Below are positions 19,901 through 27,201 of a stretch of 64,000 nucleotides of DNA, piece after piece (position 1 is the first letter of the stretch; each line of letters opens with the position of its first letter). Source of the DNA: Devosia sp. GTDB lineage: Bacteria > Pseudomonadota > Alphaproteobacteria > Rhizobiales > Devosiaceae. Below the pieces are notes generated by a model. That model worked only from the letters and a program-made list of their open reading frames with translations. It was not told the origin of the DNA and made no database searches. The stretch covers positions 1 through 64,000 of the forward strand of contig NZ_JAQGJV010000093.1 in the NCBI RefSeq assembly GCF_028290435.1, in the 5' to 3' direction. The position numbers were made by a program, and so were the translations under genes.

Positions 19901-20848
19901 GGGATTGGATTTTTCGTCGAGGCTGTCGAGGCCGAGGGCAAAGCCGGTGAGGTTGAAAATGGCGGATGGGGGGAAGGCAGTCAGTGCGTTCTGGACGAAA
20001 CGGACGCAGGGGGCCTCCTTGAGGGAGGAGACGAGGATGGGGACTGGGGCGAGGTGTTGGCGCTCCAGTTCGGCGATGAGGGCCTCGATGGTGGCGGTGC
20101 CGGCGCCTTCGAGGGCGGCGCGGTAGAAGAGGATGGTAATGTGGGGGCGGTCGGTGCCGATGTTGGTGCGCAGGCCGGCTTCGTCGGTCATGCCGAGGGC
20201 GGGGTGCCAGAGGCCGAAGCGGGCGAAGGGCATGGGGTTGAGCTCGGACAGAGAAGCCCCCTCACCGGGCCTCCGCTGCGCTCGGCGACCCTCTCCCCGA
20301 TGGGGAGAGGAATCTAGAGAGTTCAGCGCTTCCCCGTTCCTCTCCTCGGAGGGGCTAGGTGAAGAAGGGGCGGCGAGCAGCTTGAACGCTTGCAGGAGGG
20401 TATCGGCGTTTTCGGGGCCGCCAGCGATCAGGAGGGAATGCAGGCGCTGCCAGTCGTCGGGGTGGATGGTGGAGCGCGATTGCAGGATGGGATCGGGGTT
20501 GGCGTCGCCGGGGAGGAGAACGAGGGGGATTTTGTGATTGGCGCAGAGGGCGGTGAGTTCGTCGACGCCGTATTGGAAATAGGCCACGCCGCCGATGAGG
20601 CGGAGGACGACGAGGCGGGCGTGGGCGACGGTCTGGTCGAGCCAGAGATCGACGGAGAGGTTGTGCGACAGGCGCAAGGTGTTGGCGAGGCGCAGTTCGG
20701 TTTCGCCAGCGCGGTCGGCGGCGGCAGCGAGCATGGCCAGTTCGCTATCGGCGGCGGAGGCGAAGACCAGCGCGCCGGGGGACTGTGCGAGATCGATGGC
20801 CTCGCCCTCTTGCTGGATAGCGCCGGCCTGGGCGGAGAGGAGGTGCAT
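16937..20848 (-). CDS. cobN: Cobaltochelatase subunit CobN, with two repeat-derived insertions
   Basis: The 1303-residue large subunit of the ATP-dependent cobaltochelatase, which inserts cobalt into hydrogenobyrinic acid a,c-diamide together with CobS and CobT (not in this window). The N-terminus (MHLLSAQAGAIQ) and the body, for example the HNGKHGTLEWLPGKA motif, are typical. Two stretches are foreign to the family: residues about 162-200, Ser/Pro/Arg/Gly-rich, encoded by palindromic repeats at 20257-20364, and residues about 457-475, encoded by the repeat at 19426-19479. Both preserve the reading frame (108 and 54 bases). They fall between conserved blocks, so the enzyme is probably still functional. 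The ATG overlaps the DUF559 gene stop. Confidence 0.94.
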   Translation of the reverse strand: MHLLSAQAGAIQQEGEAIDLAQSPGALVFASAADSELAMLAAAADRAGETELRLANTLRLSHNLSVDLWLDQTVAHARLVVLRLIGGVAYFQYGVDELTALCANHKIPLVLLPGDANPDPILQSRSTIHPDDWQRLHSLLIAGGPENADTLLQAFKLLAAPSSPSPSEERNGEALNSLDSSPHRGEGRRAQRRPGEGASLSELNPMPFARFGLWHPALGMTDEAGLRTNIGTDRPHITILFYRAALEGAGTATIEALIAELERQHLAPVPILVSSLKEAPCVRFVQNALTAFPPSAIFNLTGFALGLDSLDEKSNPFSTTDAPVIQLIQSGRSEGQWRADPQGLSSKDMAMFLVMPELDGRLAGLIVGHKADAVWHDRCKVPLTAYTPDHSGITRAVTLASNWSRLRATPRADRKIALVLANYPIHDGRLANGVGYDAPQSTVEMLKALEAAGYDLASPRPSGERSTAQPSGEGAFPSSGNALIERLQSGPTNAEPLRGFSSATISLTRYRELFSALPIKIQSEVSERWGDPSTDLFIRENTFHLPALIFGNVAILLQPARGYHLDETTSYHDPALAPPHAYIAAYLWLRHDFGAHALIHNGKHGTLEWLPGKATALDDASYSDALWGQLPHLYPFIVNDPGEGTQAKRRTGAVIIDHLVPPLTRAETYGPLKDLEALLDEYYAASGMDRRRLADLRRRILDFTRDARLDRDIGLPEDETAALIKIDNFLCDLKEAQIRDGLHIFGRSPTGDLERDLTVALARVPRGDNGGKDASLIRALADDLKLGFDPLTAKLSDPWTGPQLPLFSVHRDDQTAADASKKSSKLVHLRTIGDVVEALELLAADLVSGLAPHPSWTATQSVLTTVTDIIRPRLAASGPAEMQALLDGLDGKFIAPGPSGAPSRGRLDVLPTGRNFYSVDNRAIPTPTAWELGRKSAESLVLRHFQDHGVYLKSVALSVWGTANMRTGGDDIAQALALIGARPTWDPSSLRVSGYEIIPLPKLDRPRVDVTLRISGFFRDAFPAQMALFDRAIRAIGALDEPTDDNPIAARMRTDALGLMAEGNSERDAALAAGHRIFGSKPGTYGAGLSALIDSGTWTTKADLANRALDWGQYAYGAQAAGVPERARFAARLSDLDAVIHNQDNREHDLLDSDNYYQFEGGLVAASEMLSGTKPLGYHNDHSRHERPLIKTLEEEISFVMRSRVVNPKWLTGVKRHGYKGAFEIIATLDFMFAFAATTGAVKTHHFDLAFEAFVEDDATRDFIKQNNRFGYDELIAKFNEARSRGLWTPRSNSAYAYLEDTP
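19426..19479. repeat. Palindromic repeat unit inside cobN (family A)
   Basis: A 54-base GC-rich unit beginning CCCCCTCACCC and ending GGGGCGAGGTGAAG, with two internal inverted repeats (GACGGCTGCGCCGTC and CTCCCCGGAGGGG). The same unit occurs at 20257-20364 and, as an inverted pair, at 37189-37322. Here it lies in frame in cobN and adds about 18 codons. Confidence 0.85.
20257..20364. repeat. Double palindromic repeat inside cobN (family A)
   Basis: A composite of one complete family-A unit (CCCCCTCACC to GGGGAGAGG, 20257-20310) and a second diverged half (CCTCTCCTCGGAGGGG to GGTGAAG, up to 20364). The total is 108 bases, a multiple of three, and the cobN frame runs through it. Confidence 0.82.
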
Positions 20849-21354
20849 CAGGAAACGCTCCGCGAAGATTTGACTTGTCGAGAGTTCCCCCCACCCTGGC
20901 CCTCCCCTCCGGGGGGAGGGGAGGATGGGACCGAGGGACCGGTGTTTTGGAGTGGAGCGGATTCCCCTCCCCCTTGAGGGGAGGGGTTAGGGGTGGGGGG
21001 AAGCCGGGGCGGGAGTGGAGACTTCCTCATGAGGACGTCGTGCAGCATGATGCCGATACCATCGAGATTGGTCATGACGTCGTCATTGGTGACGCGAATG
21101 ACCTGATAGCCGGCAGCAACAAGCATGGCGTCGCGAACCTCGTCACGCGCTATGGCCTCGTCGGTGAAGTGAGTGTCGCCATCGACCTCGATGGCAAGCT
21201 TGGCGTGATGACAGGCGAAGTCGAGGATATAGGGGCCCAGAGGGACCTGGCGACGGACATGAAAACCCAAGGGACGGAGCTCGCGGAGAAGTTGCCAGAG
21301 GCGACGCTCGGGCTCGGGTGGGTTATTGCGGAGAGTGCGGGCGCGGCCGGGCAT
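20848..21354 (-). CDS. DUF559 (PD-(D/E)XK nuclease-like) protein with repeat-derived tail
   Basis: A 168-residue protein whose first 110 residues are a DUF559 domain, related to Vsr-type and other PD-(D/E)XK nucleases: LRNNPPEPERRLW at the start, then DFACHHAKLAIEVDGDTHF near residue 45-63, giving the D...E-x-D-G...H pattern. The last 58 residues are Pro/Gly/Ser-rich and are simply the translation of the palindromic repeats at 20887-21000. ATG 21354 is preferred (GGAG about 8 bases upstream). The gene sits between cobW and cobN, which are normally direct neighbours, and its stop overlaps the cobN ATG. Role unknown; no link to cobalamin is expected from the family. Confidence 0.8.
   Translation of the reverse strand: MPGRARTLRNNPPEPERRLWQLLRELRPLGFHVRRQVPLGPYILDFACHHAKLAIEVDGDTHFTDEAIARDEVRDAMLVAAGYQVIRVTNDDVMTNLDGIGIMLHDVLMRKSPLPPRLPPTPNPSPQGGGESAPLQNTGPSVPSSPPPGGEGQGGGNSRQVKSSRSVS
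20887..21000. repeat. Inverted pair of palindromic repeats (family B), 3' side of DUF559 gene
   Basis: Two family-B units facing each other: CCCCCCACCCTGGCCCTCCCC with GGGGGGAGGGGAGG (20887-20924) and CCCCTCCCCCTTGAGGGG with GGTTAGGGGTGGGGGG (20964-21000). They encode the C-terminal tail of the DUF559 protein. The flank GAGAGTTCCCCCCACCCT at the left end is repeated on the other side of the gene at 21376-21393. Confidence 0.82.
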
Positions 21355-21382
21355 GTGGGGGGCTCCACTCGGGTGGAGAGTT

Positions 21383-21418
21383 CCCCCCACCCTAGCCCCT
21401 CCCCTCAAGGGGGAGGGG
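21383..21418. repeat. Palindromic repeat (family B), 5' side of DUF559 gene
   Basis: A family-B unit (CCCCCCACCCTAGCCCC ... CAAGGGGGAGGGG) in the 76-base gap between cobW and the DUF559 gene, in the same orientation and with the same left flank as the copy at 20887. The DUF559 gene is thus bracketed by related repeats. Confidence 0.82.
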
Positions 21419-21430
21419 CATCAGATCGCT

Positions 21431-22486
21431 TCAAGCCGCGATCTTGACGGCGGTTTGCAGGCTGGCGGTGATGGCGGCATGGTCGAGGGGGCTTTCGCCG
21501 ATCACTACCAGCGCGGTTTCACGAACTTCGCCGTCCTTCCAGGGGCGGTCGAAATAGGTGGTGAGGCGGGGGCCGACGGCCTGGATGGCGAGGCGGGCAC
21601 TGGCGCCGGGGATGGCGGCGAAGCCCTTGAGGCGCAGTACGTCGTGGGAGCGGATGGTAGTTTCGATGGCGGCGAGGAGTTCGTCCTTGCCCAGGATCGA
21701 GGGGAAGCGCAGCGAGAACGAGTCGAAATCGTCGTGCTCGTGGGCCTCGCCGCCATGTTCCAGCTCGTGGTGGCTGGGGCGGTTGGCGATGTCGGATTCC
21801 GAACCGAGGCCGAGCCCCAAGAGAGCGCCGATATCGACGTGGCCATTATGGGCGTGGATCAGGCCGGTGCCGGGGCGCATTTCGGCGCGGAGGCTCGCCT
21901 CGACCTTAGCGAGGGTGGCGGCGTCGACAAGGTCGGTCTTGTTGAGGATGACCAGATCGGCGGCCGAGAGCTGGTCTTCGAACAGTTCGCCCAAGGGCGT
22001 TTCGTGGTCGAGCATCTCGTCGGACTTGCGGAGGGCATCGATGGCGGCTTCATCACTGGCGAAGCGGCCTTCGGCCAGCGCCGCCGCATCGGCGACGGTG
22101 ACGATGGCATCGACGGTGACCTGGGCCTTGATTTCGGGCCAGTTGAAGGCGCGGATCAGGGGCTGGGGCAAAGCCAGGCCCGAGGTTTCGATGATGATAT
22201 GATCGAACTTTTCGGGGCGGGCCAGCAGCGCCTGCATGGTGGGGATAAAATCCTCGGCCACGGTGCAGCAGATGCAGCCATTGCTGAGCTCGATCATGTC
22301 CTCTTCGCGGCAGGTATCGTCGCCGCAGCCGGCGAGAATGTCCTTATCGACACCGATATCGCCGAACTCATTGATGATCAGGGCGATACGCTTGCCCTTG
22401 GGGGCGTGCGCCAGAAGATGGCGCACGAGGGTTGTTTTGCCGGCGCCGAGAAAGCCGGTGATGACGGTGGTAGGGATCTTGCTCAT
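21431..22486 (-). CDS. cobW: CobW GTPase, cobalt metallochaperone of the cobalamin operon
   Basis: A G3E-family GTPase thought to deliver Co2+ to the cobaltochelatase. The 351-residue protein has the Walker A FLGAGKTT near residue 13, the metal-binding C-x-C-C motif in SNGCICCTV (about 70), the ETSG switch and NKTD (about 155). His-rich stretch HHELEHGGEAHEHDD near residue 235 may hold extra metal. It overlaps cbtA by four bases and precedes DUF559-cobN-cobO, the standard context for true CobW rather than its zinc-linked paralogue at 24868-26082. Confidence 0.95.
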   Translation of the reverse strand: MSKIPTTVITGFLGAGKTTLVRHLLAHAPKGKRIALIINEFGDIGVDKDILAGCGDDTCREEDMIELSNGCICCTVAEDFIPTMQALLARPEKFDHIIIETSGLALPQPLIRAFNWPEIKAQVTVDAIVTVADAAALAEGRFASDEAAIDALRKSDEMLDHETPLGELFEDQLSAADLVILNKTDLVDAATLAKVEASLRAEMRPGTGLIHAHNGHVDIGALLGLGLGSESDIANRPSHHELEHGGEAHEHDDFDSFSLRFPSILGKDELLAAIETTIRSHDVLRLKGFAAIPGASARLAIQAVGPRLTTYFDRPWKDGEVRETALVVIGESPLDHAAITASLQTAVKIAA

Positions 22487-23238
22487 GCGGGAACACTCCG
22501 GGCGGCGGGCGCTTCGGCCCGCGACAGCAGTTCATTGAAGAAGCCGATCAGCGGGCCGACCAGCAGCCAGAACACGGCCGACACGGTAAGGGCCGAGGCG
22601 GCGAAGGAGGTGGCCAGATGGGCAGGAACGGCGCTGGCTTCTTCGGGCTGGGGCGGCGCGCCGATGATGTGGGGGATAAGGATCAGCGCGGCGGCGATGG
22701 CGATAGCGGCCGAATTGCGCCATTTGGCAACGAGCAGGAACGCGGCTGCGGTGGCAATGGCGGTGCCCCACCACCAGGTTTGGCGGGCAGCGAGATCGGC
22801 GGCGGGCATGCCGGGAAGCTCGGGCGGCAGGCCGAAAGCGGGGGCGAGATGGAAGACGATCCAGCCGCAGAGGCCCCAGACCACGCCATTGGCGACGGTG
22901 ATTTCGATCTTGAAGATGACCGAAGCCGCGACGAGGACGAGGGCAAAGCCGAGGCAGCCCAGGACATCGGCAAGGACGGTATAGGCGGTGCGCTCGATGC
23001 CATCCTGGGGGGCCCAGGCGTCTTCGTCATGCTCGTGGGCTTCGGCGGCGACGGGCGCGGTCGTGGCATCGGTGGATGCGGCGGCGTGTTCGTGCGCAGG
23101 AGCGGGCTCGGCGTTTTCATAGACTTCGGCGGCCAGGATCAGGGGCGCGACTTTCCATTGCTGGAGCGCGGACATGACAAGGCCTGCTGCGAGCCCGGCA
23201 AGGACCGCAGCGAAAAAGATTCGCTGGAACAGTTTCAT
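22483..23238 (-). CDS. cbtA: Cobalt transporter subunit CbtA
   Basis: A 251-residue membrane protein of the CbtA family, predicted cobalt uptake component found under cobalamin riboswitches. About five membrane segments are visible (near 7-25, 88-108, 115-132, 150-172 and 205-228). A His/Glu/Asp-rich periplasmic-type loop with HEHAAAS and EAHEHDED lies at about 48-75 and could bind Co2+. It follows cbtB and overlaps cobW by four bases. Confidence 0.92.
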   Translation of the reverse strand: MKLFQRIFFAAVLAGLAAGLVMSALQQWKVAPLILAAEVYENAEPAPAHEHAAASTDATTAPVAAEAHEHDEDAWAPQDGIERTAYTVLADVLGCLGFALVLVAASVIFKIEITVANGVVWGLCGWIVFHLAPAFGLPPELPGMPAADLAARQTWWWGTAIATAAAFLLVAKWRNSAAIAIAAALILIPHIIGAPPQPEEASAVPAHLATSFAASALTVSAVFWLLVGPLIGFFNELLSRAEAPAARSVPA

Positions 23239-23271
23239 TTTGTGTCTCTCAAGCCGCTGAGCGGCGGGTGC

Positions 23272-23454
23272 TTAATGGCAGGGGAAGCCCATGGAATGGC
23301 GGGTGTCATGCGCGCCATTGTGCAGGCGCGTGTCACTGGCGAAACCGACGCCGAACAGCAGCGTCATGCCAATGAGAAAGGCCAGGCCCCCGGCGATCAG
23401 CCGTTGAGAGATGGTAAGACCGGCAATGCCGGCAGTCTGGGTAGCAGTGGTCAA
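23272..23454 (-). CDS. cbtB: Cobalt transporter subunit CbtB
   Basis: A 60-residue, single-membrane-segment protein (about residues 18-40) with the CbtB signature at its C-terminus: HN-x2-HDTRHSMGFPCH, a cluster of His and Cys likely to bind cobalt. TTG 23454 is preferred because GGAGGG lies 7 bases upstream; an in-frame ATG at 23475 would add seven residues and place that site inside the gene. First gene after the cobalamin riboswitch. Confidence 0.9.
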   Translation of the reverse strand: MTTATQTAGIAGLTISQRLIAGGLAFLIGMTLLFGVGFASDTRLHNGAHDTRHSMGFPCH

Positions 23455-23506
23455 GGCAACACCCTCCGTGTGCATATGAAAGCATGGGCGTTTTCCGCCC
23501 GGATAT

Positions 23507-23693
23507 GTGTTGGCAGGTCTCCTGACTCGCGGTGGATACAGCTCCTCTCGCCTTCCCGGCTTTCGCCAGTGGCATATGAGAAGAGCGCACCGCTTACAGT
23601 TGCGGGGGCAGTTCCGGTTTTGGCCCCTGATGGGTAATCCGCACCGTATTCCCTTTTGATCCCCTTGCCGCAGCGGGCGCGGGGAACCAACAC
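23507..23693 (-). promoter_or_regulatory. Cobalamin riboswitch controlling cbtB-cbtA-cobW-cobN-cobO
   Basis: On the minus strand the full cobalamin-riboswitch consensus is present: closing stem GTGTTGG / CCAACAC, GGTTCCCC, AAAAGGGAA, CGGTGCGG, CTGCCCCCGCAACTGT followed by AAGCGG, the B12 box GCCACTGG (23566-23573), CCGGGAAGGCG and AGTCAGGAGACCTGCC. It ends about 50 bases before the cbtB start. Adenosylcobalamin binding is expected to shut off the cobalt-uptake, CobN and CobO genes. Confidence 0.96.
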
Positions 23694-23749
23694 ATGATGG
23701 GTGTACGCCGCGGCGGCAGGGCGGTCAATCCGCCCCGCCGCCTGCCGGC

Positions 23750-24361
23750 TCATTCGGCGCTGGGGAAGCCGATGCTGACGACGGTGAGGCGGGTATCGAG
23801 TTTTTCGAGCAGCGGTTCGTCGGCCGGAATGGAGACTTCGCCCGATACGGCGCTGACGTCCAGATCCTGGGGATATTCCTCGGCCGGAGAGAAGCGCAGC
23901 GAGACGAAGCAGCTTGCGTCATCGGCGTTGGCGAGCGTGCCTTGTTCGATCTGGGCATAGCCGCCGTAATCCCACCAGAAGCCGCCGATGTTGAAAGGCT
24001 TGCCATTGATAGCGAGGACGTCGGCGACGCTCATGCCGACATGGACGCCATGGGGGCCTTCGACCGAGGCGGGCAGATCGACGAAGCCGAGGCCTTCGCG
24101 CGTATCCTCGTTCATCCAGCCGAACACCATGGTCTTGTCCGGATCGTTGGGAAACACCGTGGTGGCCAGCATGTCCATGCCCTCGGCGCCCGGCACCTGG
24201 CCGGTGACCACGTTATCGGCACCATAAGTCTTGATCAGCAGGGCCTCGGAACTGTCCGGGCCGAAAACGCCAGTGCAGGAAAACGCGGTTTTGTCCTTGG
24301 CCAAAGCCGGAGTGGCAACAAGGCAGGCGCAGAGCAAGGCGAAGGATACACGGGCAAGCAT
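23750..24361 (-). CDS. Secreted protein of unknown function
   Basis: A 203-residue protein with a clear signal peptide (about 1-21, ending TPALA). ATG 24361 has AAGGAC 7 bases upstream; an extended frame to 24403 lacks such a site. The mature protein has two Cys (in FSCTGVFG and ASCFVSLRF) and a GVHVGMSVADVLAINGKPF segment, a pattern seen in periplasmic domains with a repeated 'GMS..dVl..nGkpf' motif. No enzymatic signature is visible. It lies just upstream of the riboswitch but with its own start. Confidence 0.8.
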   Translation of the reverse strand: MLARVSFALLCACLVATPALAKDKTAFSCTGVFGPDSSEALLIKTYGADNVVTGQVPGAEGMDMLATTVFPNDPDKTMVFGWMNEDTREGLGFVDLPASVEGPHGVHVGMSVADVLAINGKPFNIGGFWWDYGGYAQIEQGTLANADDASCFVSLRFSPAEEYPQDLDVSAVSGEVSIPADEPLLEKLDTRLTVVSIGFPSAE

Positions 24362-24530
24362 GGCGGATGTCCTTTGTGACGAAAATGATCTTGGCCAGAT
24401 CATCCCACTATAGCCGACTCAGCCTATGAACGAGTGCTGAAAGGGACTTCACCCAGCAAGTCGAGCTTGCGCGGGAACCGGCGGCCAACATCTGCGTTGA
24501 CGCGCGATCCTGTTACTGACCGGAGCATTC

Positions 24531-24887
24531 ATGGGCCTCAATTTCGCTACCCTCGCGCCGATCGGGCTACTGATCGCGTCAAACGTGTTCATGACCTTCG
24601 CCTGGTATGGGCATTTGAAGTTTCCAGCCATGGCGATGTGGGTGGCGGTGATGAGCAGTTGGGGCATCGCGCTGTTTGAATACTGGCTGGCGGTGCCGGC
24701 CAATCGGATCGGCTACGGCGCCTATACCGGGGCGGAGCTCAAGACCATCCAGGAGGTGATTTCGCTGAGCGTATTCGTGATTTTCGCGGTGACGGTGCTG
24801 GGCGAACGGCTGACCTGGAACCACGCGGTGGGCTTCGCGCTGATTTTTGGCGGGGCGTTCTTCATTTTCAAGGGGCCGCTGAAGTAG
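24531..24887 (+). CDS. DUF486 (DMT-like) membrane protein
   Basis: A 118-residue protein with four membrane segments (about 8-26, 34-52, 74-92 and 98-115), matching the DUF486 family, which is related in architecture to small drug/metabolite transporters. Recognisable parts are [14 protein letters not shown] and [16 protein letters not shown] lies upstream of the ATG. Its end overlaps the end of the COG0523 gene on the other strand by 20 bases. Substrate unknown. Confidence 0.88.
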   Translation: MGLNFATLAPIGLLIASNVFMTFAWYGHLKFPAMAMWVAVMSSWGIALFEYWLAVPANRIGYGAYTGAELKTIQEVISLSVFVIFAVTVLGERLTWNHAVGFALIFGGAFFIFKGPLK

Positions 24888-26082
24888 CGCCAACCCAACT
24901 CGGGAATGGGTCGGGGAGGCGTGTCCAACTTTCAGGCGTGAAGGTGTTGGCCGGGATCAGGCAGGCATCGAGGTCGCGGCGAATTTCGGCCTCGTCCATC
25001 GGGTCGAGCCCGATAAAGACGATCTCCTGGCGGCGATCACCCCACACCGGATCAAGATAGGGTGCCATCGAAGCGCGCCAATCCGCATCGTCGGGCCAGT
25101 GCTGGCGCGGAACGGCGGACCACCACAAGCCGCGGCGCTGGGTGCGGACCAGGGCGCCGGCATGGCTGAGTTCGCCCACGTGATGGGGCCGCGTGGCCAG
25201 CCAGAAGAAGCCCTTGGCGCGCACCACGCCAGGCCACGCGCGACTGACGAATTTGTTCAACAGCGCCGGATTGAACGGGCGGCGGGCGCGGTAGACGAAA
25301 GAGCGGATACCGTATTCCAGCGTTTCCGGCACGTGATCAGTGAAGCCGTTGAGTTCCTTGAACCACAGGGGATTGGCCTCGGCGGCCTCGAGATTGAACA
25401 GCCCGGTATCGAGGACCGCCTCGAGGGGAATGACCGAGTGGTCGGTTTCGATGATCCGGGCAACCGGGTTGAGCGCCTTGATAATCTGGACGGCGGTGGC
25501 ACGGTCGGCAGCGGTGGCGGCTGAGACCTTGTTGAGCACGATGACGTCGGCAAATTCGATCTGGTCGACCAACAGGTCGACCAAGGCGCGTTCGTCGGCT
25601 TCGCCCATGGTTTGGCCGCGATCGCGCAGGAAATCGGACGATGCATAATCCTTAAGCAGGTTGGCGCAATCGACCACCGTCACCATGGTATCGAGACGAG
25701 TGATGTCGGAGAGCGAGACGCCGTTCTCGTCTCGAAAGTCGAAGGTGGTGGCAACCGGGAGCGGCTCGGAGATGCCGGTGGATTCGATCAGCAAGTAGTC
25801 GAACTTGTTGGCGGCGGCGAGTTTGGTGACCTCGACCAGCAGATCATCGCGCAATGTGCAGCAGATGCAACCATTGCTCATTTCCACCAGGGTTTCCTCG
25901 GTGCGGCTGAGATTGGCGCCGCCGTCGCGCACCAGAGCCGCATCGATATTGACCTCGCTCATATCGTTAACGATGACCGCCACGCGGCGACCCTCGCGGT
26001 TGTTGAGGATGTGATTGAGAAGAGTGGTCTTGCCGGCGCCGAGAAACCCGGAAAGCACGGTGACGGGGAGTTTGTTCGACAT
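24868..26082 (-). CDS. COG0523 GTPase, putative zinc metallochaperone
   Basis: A 404-residue G3E-family GTPase of the zinc-responsive CobW-like group. Walker [13 protein letters not shown] lies near residue 13, the metal motif C-x-C-C in [13 protein letters not shown] near 73, the ESTGISEP switch near 100 and the CobW C-terminal domain after about 240. It lies divergently from the znu genes across a region with two Zur-box-like palindromes, so induction by zinc shortage and delivery of zinc to client enzymes are likely. It differs from the CobW at 21431-22486 in lacking the internal His-rich loop and in genomic context. Confidence 0.9.
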   Translation of the reverse strand: MSNKLPVTVLSGFLGAGKTTLLNHILNNREGRRVAVIVNDMSEVNIDAALVRDGGANLSRTEETLVEMSNGCICCTLRDDLLVEVTKLAAANKFDYLLIESTGISEPLPVATTFDFRDENGVSLSDITRLDTMVTVVDCANLLKDYASSDFLRDRGQTMGEADERALVDLLVDQIEFADVIVLNKVSAATAADRATAVQIIKALNPVARIIETDHSVIPLEAVLDTGLFNLEAAEANPLWFKELNGFTDHVPETLEYGIRSFVYRARRPFNPALLNKFVSRAWPGVVRAKGFFWLATRPHHVGELSHAGALVRTQRRGLWWSAVPRQHWPDDADWRASMAPYLDPVWGDRRQEIVFIGLDPMDEAEIRRDLDACLIPANTFTPESWTRLPDPFPSWVGATSAAP

Positions 26083-26160
26083 GGGACCTCGGAAAATTGG
26101 TCGAGCACAAGGAGGTGTAAGGAGCCCAGCCTGCGCCTAGAGAAAGGCCGAGCAGTCGGA

Positions 26161-26184
26161 TTTGTAATGTTATTACGTTACAAA
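26161..26184. promoter_or_regulatory. Zur-box-like operator 1
   Basis: TTTGTAA ... TTACAAA with the centre TGTTATTACG; the outer seven bases of each arm are perfectly inverted. AT-rich palindromes built on GTTAT-type cores are the sites of Zur in alphaproteobacteria. It lies about 80 bases before the COG0523 start codon. Confidence 0.7.
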
Positions 26185-26231
26185 TCGCAAGTGGAAAGAT
26201 GCGCTATCTTTGATGCAAGGCGCGTTGACGA

Positions 26232-26252
26232 TTGCAATGTTATTACGTTACA
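26232..26252. promoter_or_regulatory. Zur-box-like operator 2
   Basis: A second copy of the core AATGTTATTACGTTACA found in operator 1, about 70 bases away and about 45 bases before the small membrane protein that begins the znu operon. Two identical 16-17-base cores within one divergent promoter region strongly suggest one site per promoter. Confidence 0.7.
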
Positions 26253-26296
26253 TCGGCCAATCAGCCATTTGGCCAAGCCAGAGCCTCGACAGCAAT

Positions 26297-26437
26297 ATGA
26301 CACAACAGCAGCACGACAATCATAACGTCAGCGGTATCTCTTTTAGTCTGGCGCAGATGAGTGCGACGGCGCGGGTTGGCCTGGTGCTGGTGCCGGTGGC
26401 GCTGATCTGGGTGGCGATCTGGGCGTTGCTGGCATGA
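26297..26437 (+). CDS. 46-residue single-pass membrane protein ahead of znuC
   Basis: A very small protein with a His/Gln/Asn-rich start (MTQQQHDNHN) and one hydrophobic segment (about residues 26-45). Its stop overlaps the znuC start (ATGA), which indicates real co-translation. Nothing in the sequence tells its function; membership in the zinc operon and the His residues near the N-terminus suggest a helper of zinc uptake. A further upstream ATG (26210) exists, but it would place the operator inside the gene. Confidence 0.6.
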   Translation: MTQQQHDNHNVSGISFSLAQMSATARVGLVLVPVALIWVAIWALLA

Positions 26438-27201
26438 GCGCCGTCATTCGGCTGGACGATTTGACGCTGGGCTATGATGGGCATCCGGCGGTGCATCATC
26501 TGGATGGCGCATTCGAGACGGGGTCGCTGACGGCGATCGTGGGGCCGAATGGATCGGGTAAATCGACTCTGCTCAAGGGCATTACCGGGGCGCTGAAGCC
26601 GCTTGGCGGGCGGATCGAGCATGCCGGAATTTCGGTGCGCGAGATCGCCTATTTGCCGCAGATTGCCGAGATCGACCGGACGTTTCCGGCGGTGGTGAGC
26701 GATCTGGTCTCGCTGGGGTTTTGGAAGAGCCGGGGATTGTTTGGCGCTATTCGAGGCGTGGATCGTGGGGCGCTGGACGAGGCGTTGCAGGCGGTGGGGC
26801 TGCGGGGGTTCGAGCAAAGGCCGATCGATACGCTATCGGGCGGGCAGTTGCAGCGGGCGCTCTTTGCGCGGGTGCTGTTGCAGGATGCGCGGGTGATCCT
26901 GCTGGATGAGCCGTTTACGGCGATCGACGAGAAGACGGTGGCCGACCTGATCGCGCTGGTGCAGCACTGGCATAACGAAAAGCGGACGGTGATCGCGGTG
27001 CTGCATGACGTGGAGATGGTGCGGCGGGTGTTTCCGCAGACGCTGTTGCTGGCGCGCGAGCCGATCGCCTGGGGGGCGACGAGCGAGACGCTGCACCCGG
27101 AAAACCTGCTGAAAGCGCGGCGGATGACGGAGGCGTGGGACGAGCACGCGCCCTGGCATGACCATGTGGCAAAGCACCATCATCATGGGGATGCGGCATG
27201 A
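26434..27201 (+). CDS. znuC: Zinc ABC transporter ATP-binding protein
   Basis: The 255-residue ATPase of the ZnuABC high-affinity zinc importer. Walker A GPNGSGKST lies near residue 38, signature LSGGQLQRA near 132, Walker B VILLDEPF near 153 and the switch His in VLHDVE near 189. The C-terminus is His-rich (WHDHVAKHHHHGD), fitting zinc handling. It is coupled to the small protein upstream and to znuB by four-base overlaps. Confidence 0.95.
   Translation: MSAVIRLDDLTLGYDGHPAVHHLDGAFETGSLTAIVGPNGSGKSTLLKGITGALKPLGGRIEHAGISVREIAYLPQIAEIDRTFPAVVSDLVSLGFWKSRGLFGAIRGVDRGALDEALQAVGLRGFEQRPIDTLSGGQLQRALFARVLLQDARVILLDEPFTAIDEKTVADLIALVQHWHNEKRTVIAVLHDVEMVRRVFPQTLLLAREPIAWGATSETLHPENLLKARRMTEAWDEHAPWHDHVAKHHHHGDAA

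Noticed and set aside
20848..21430. DUF559 region as an insertion sequence
   Set aside because: There is no transposase, no exact terminal inverted repeat bounding the whole, and no target duplication that I can see; it is reported as a repeat-linked gene instead.
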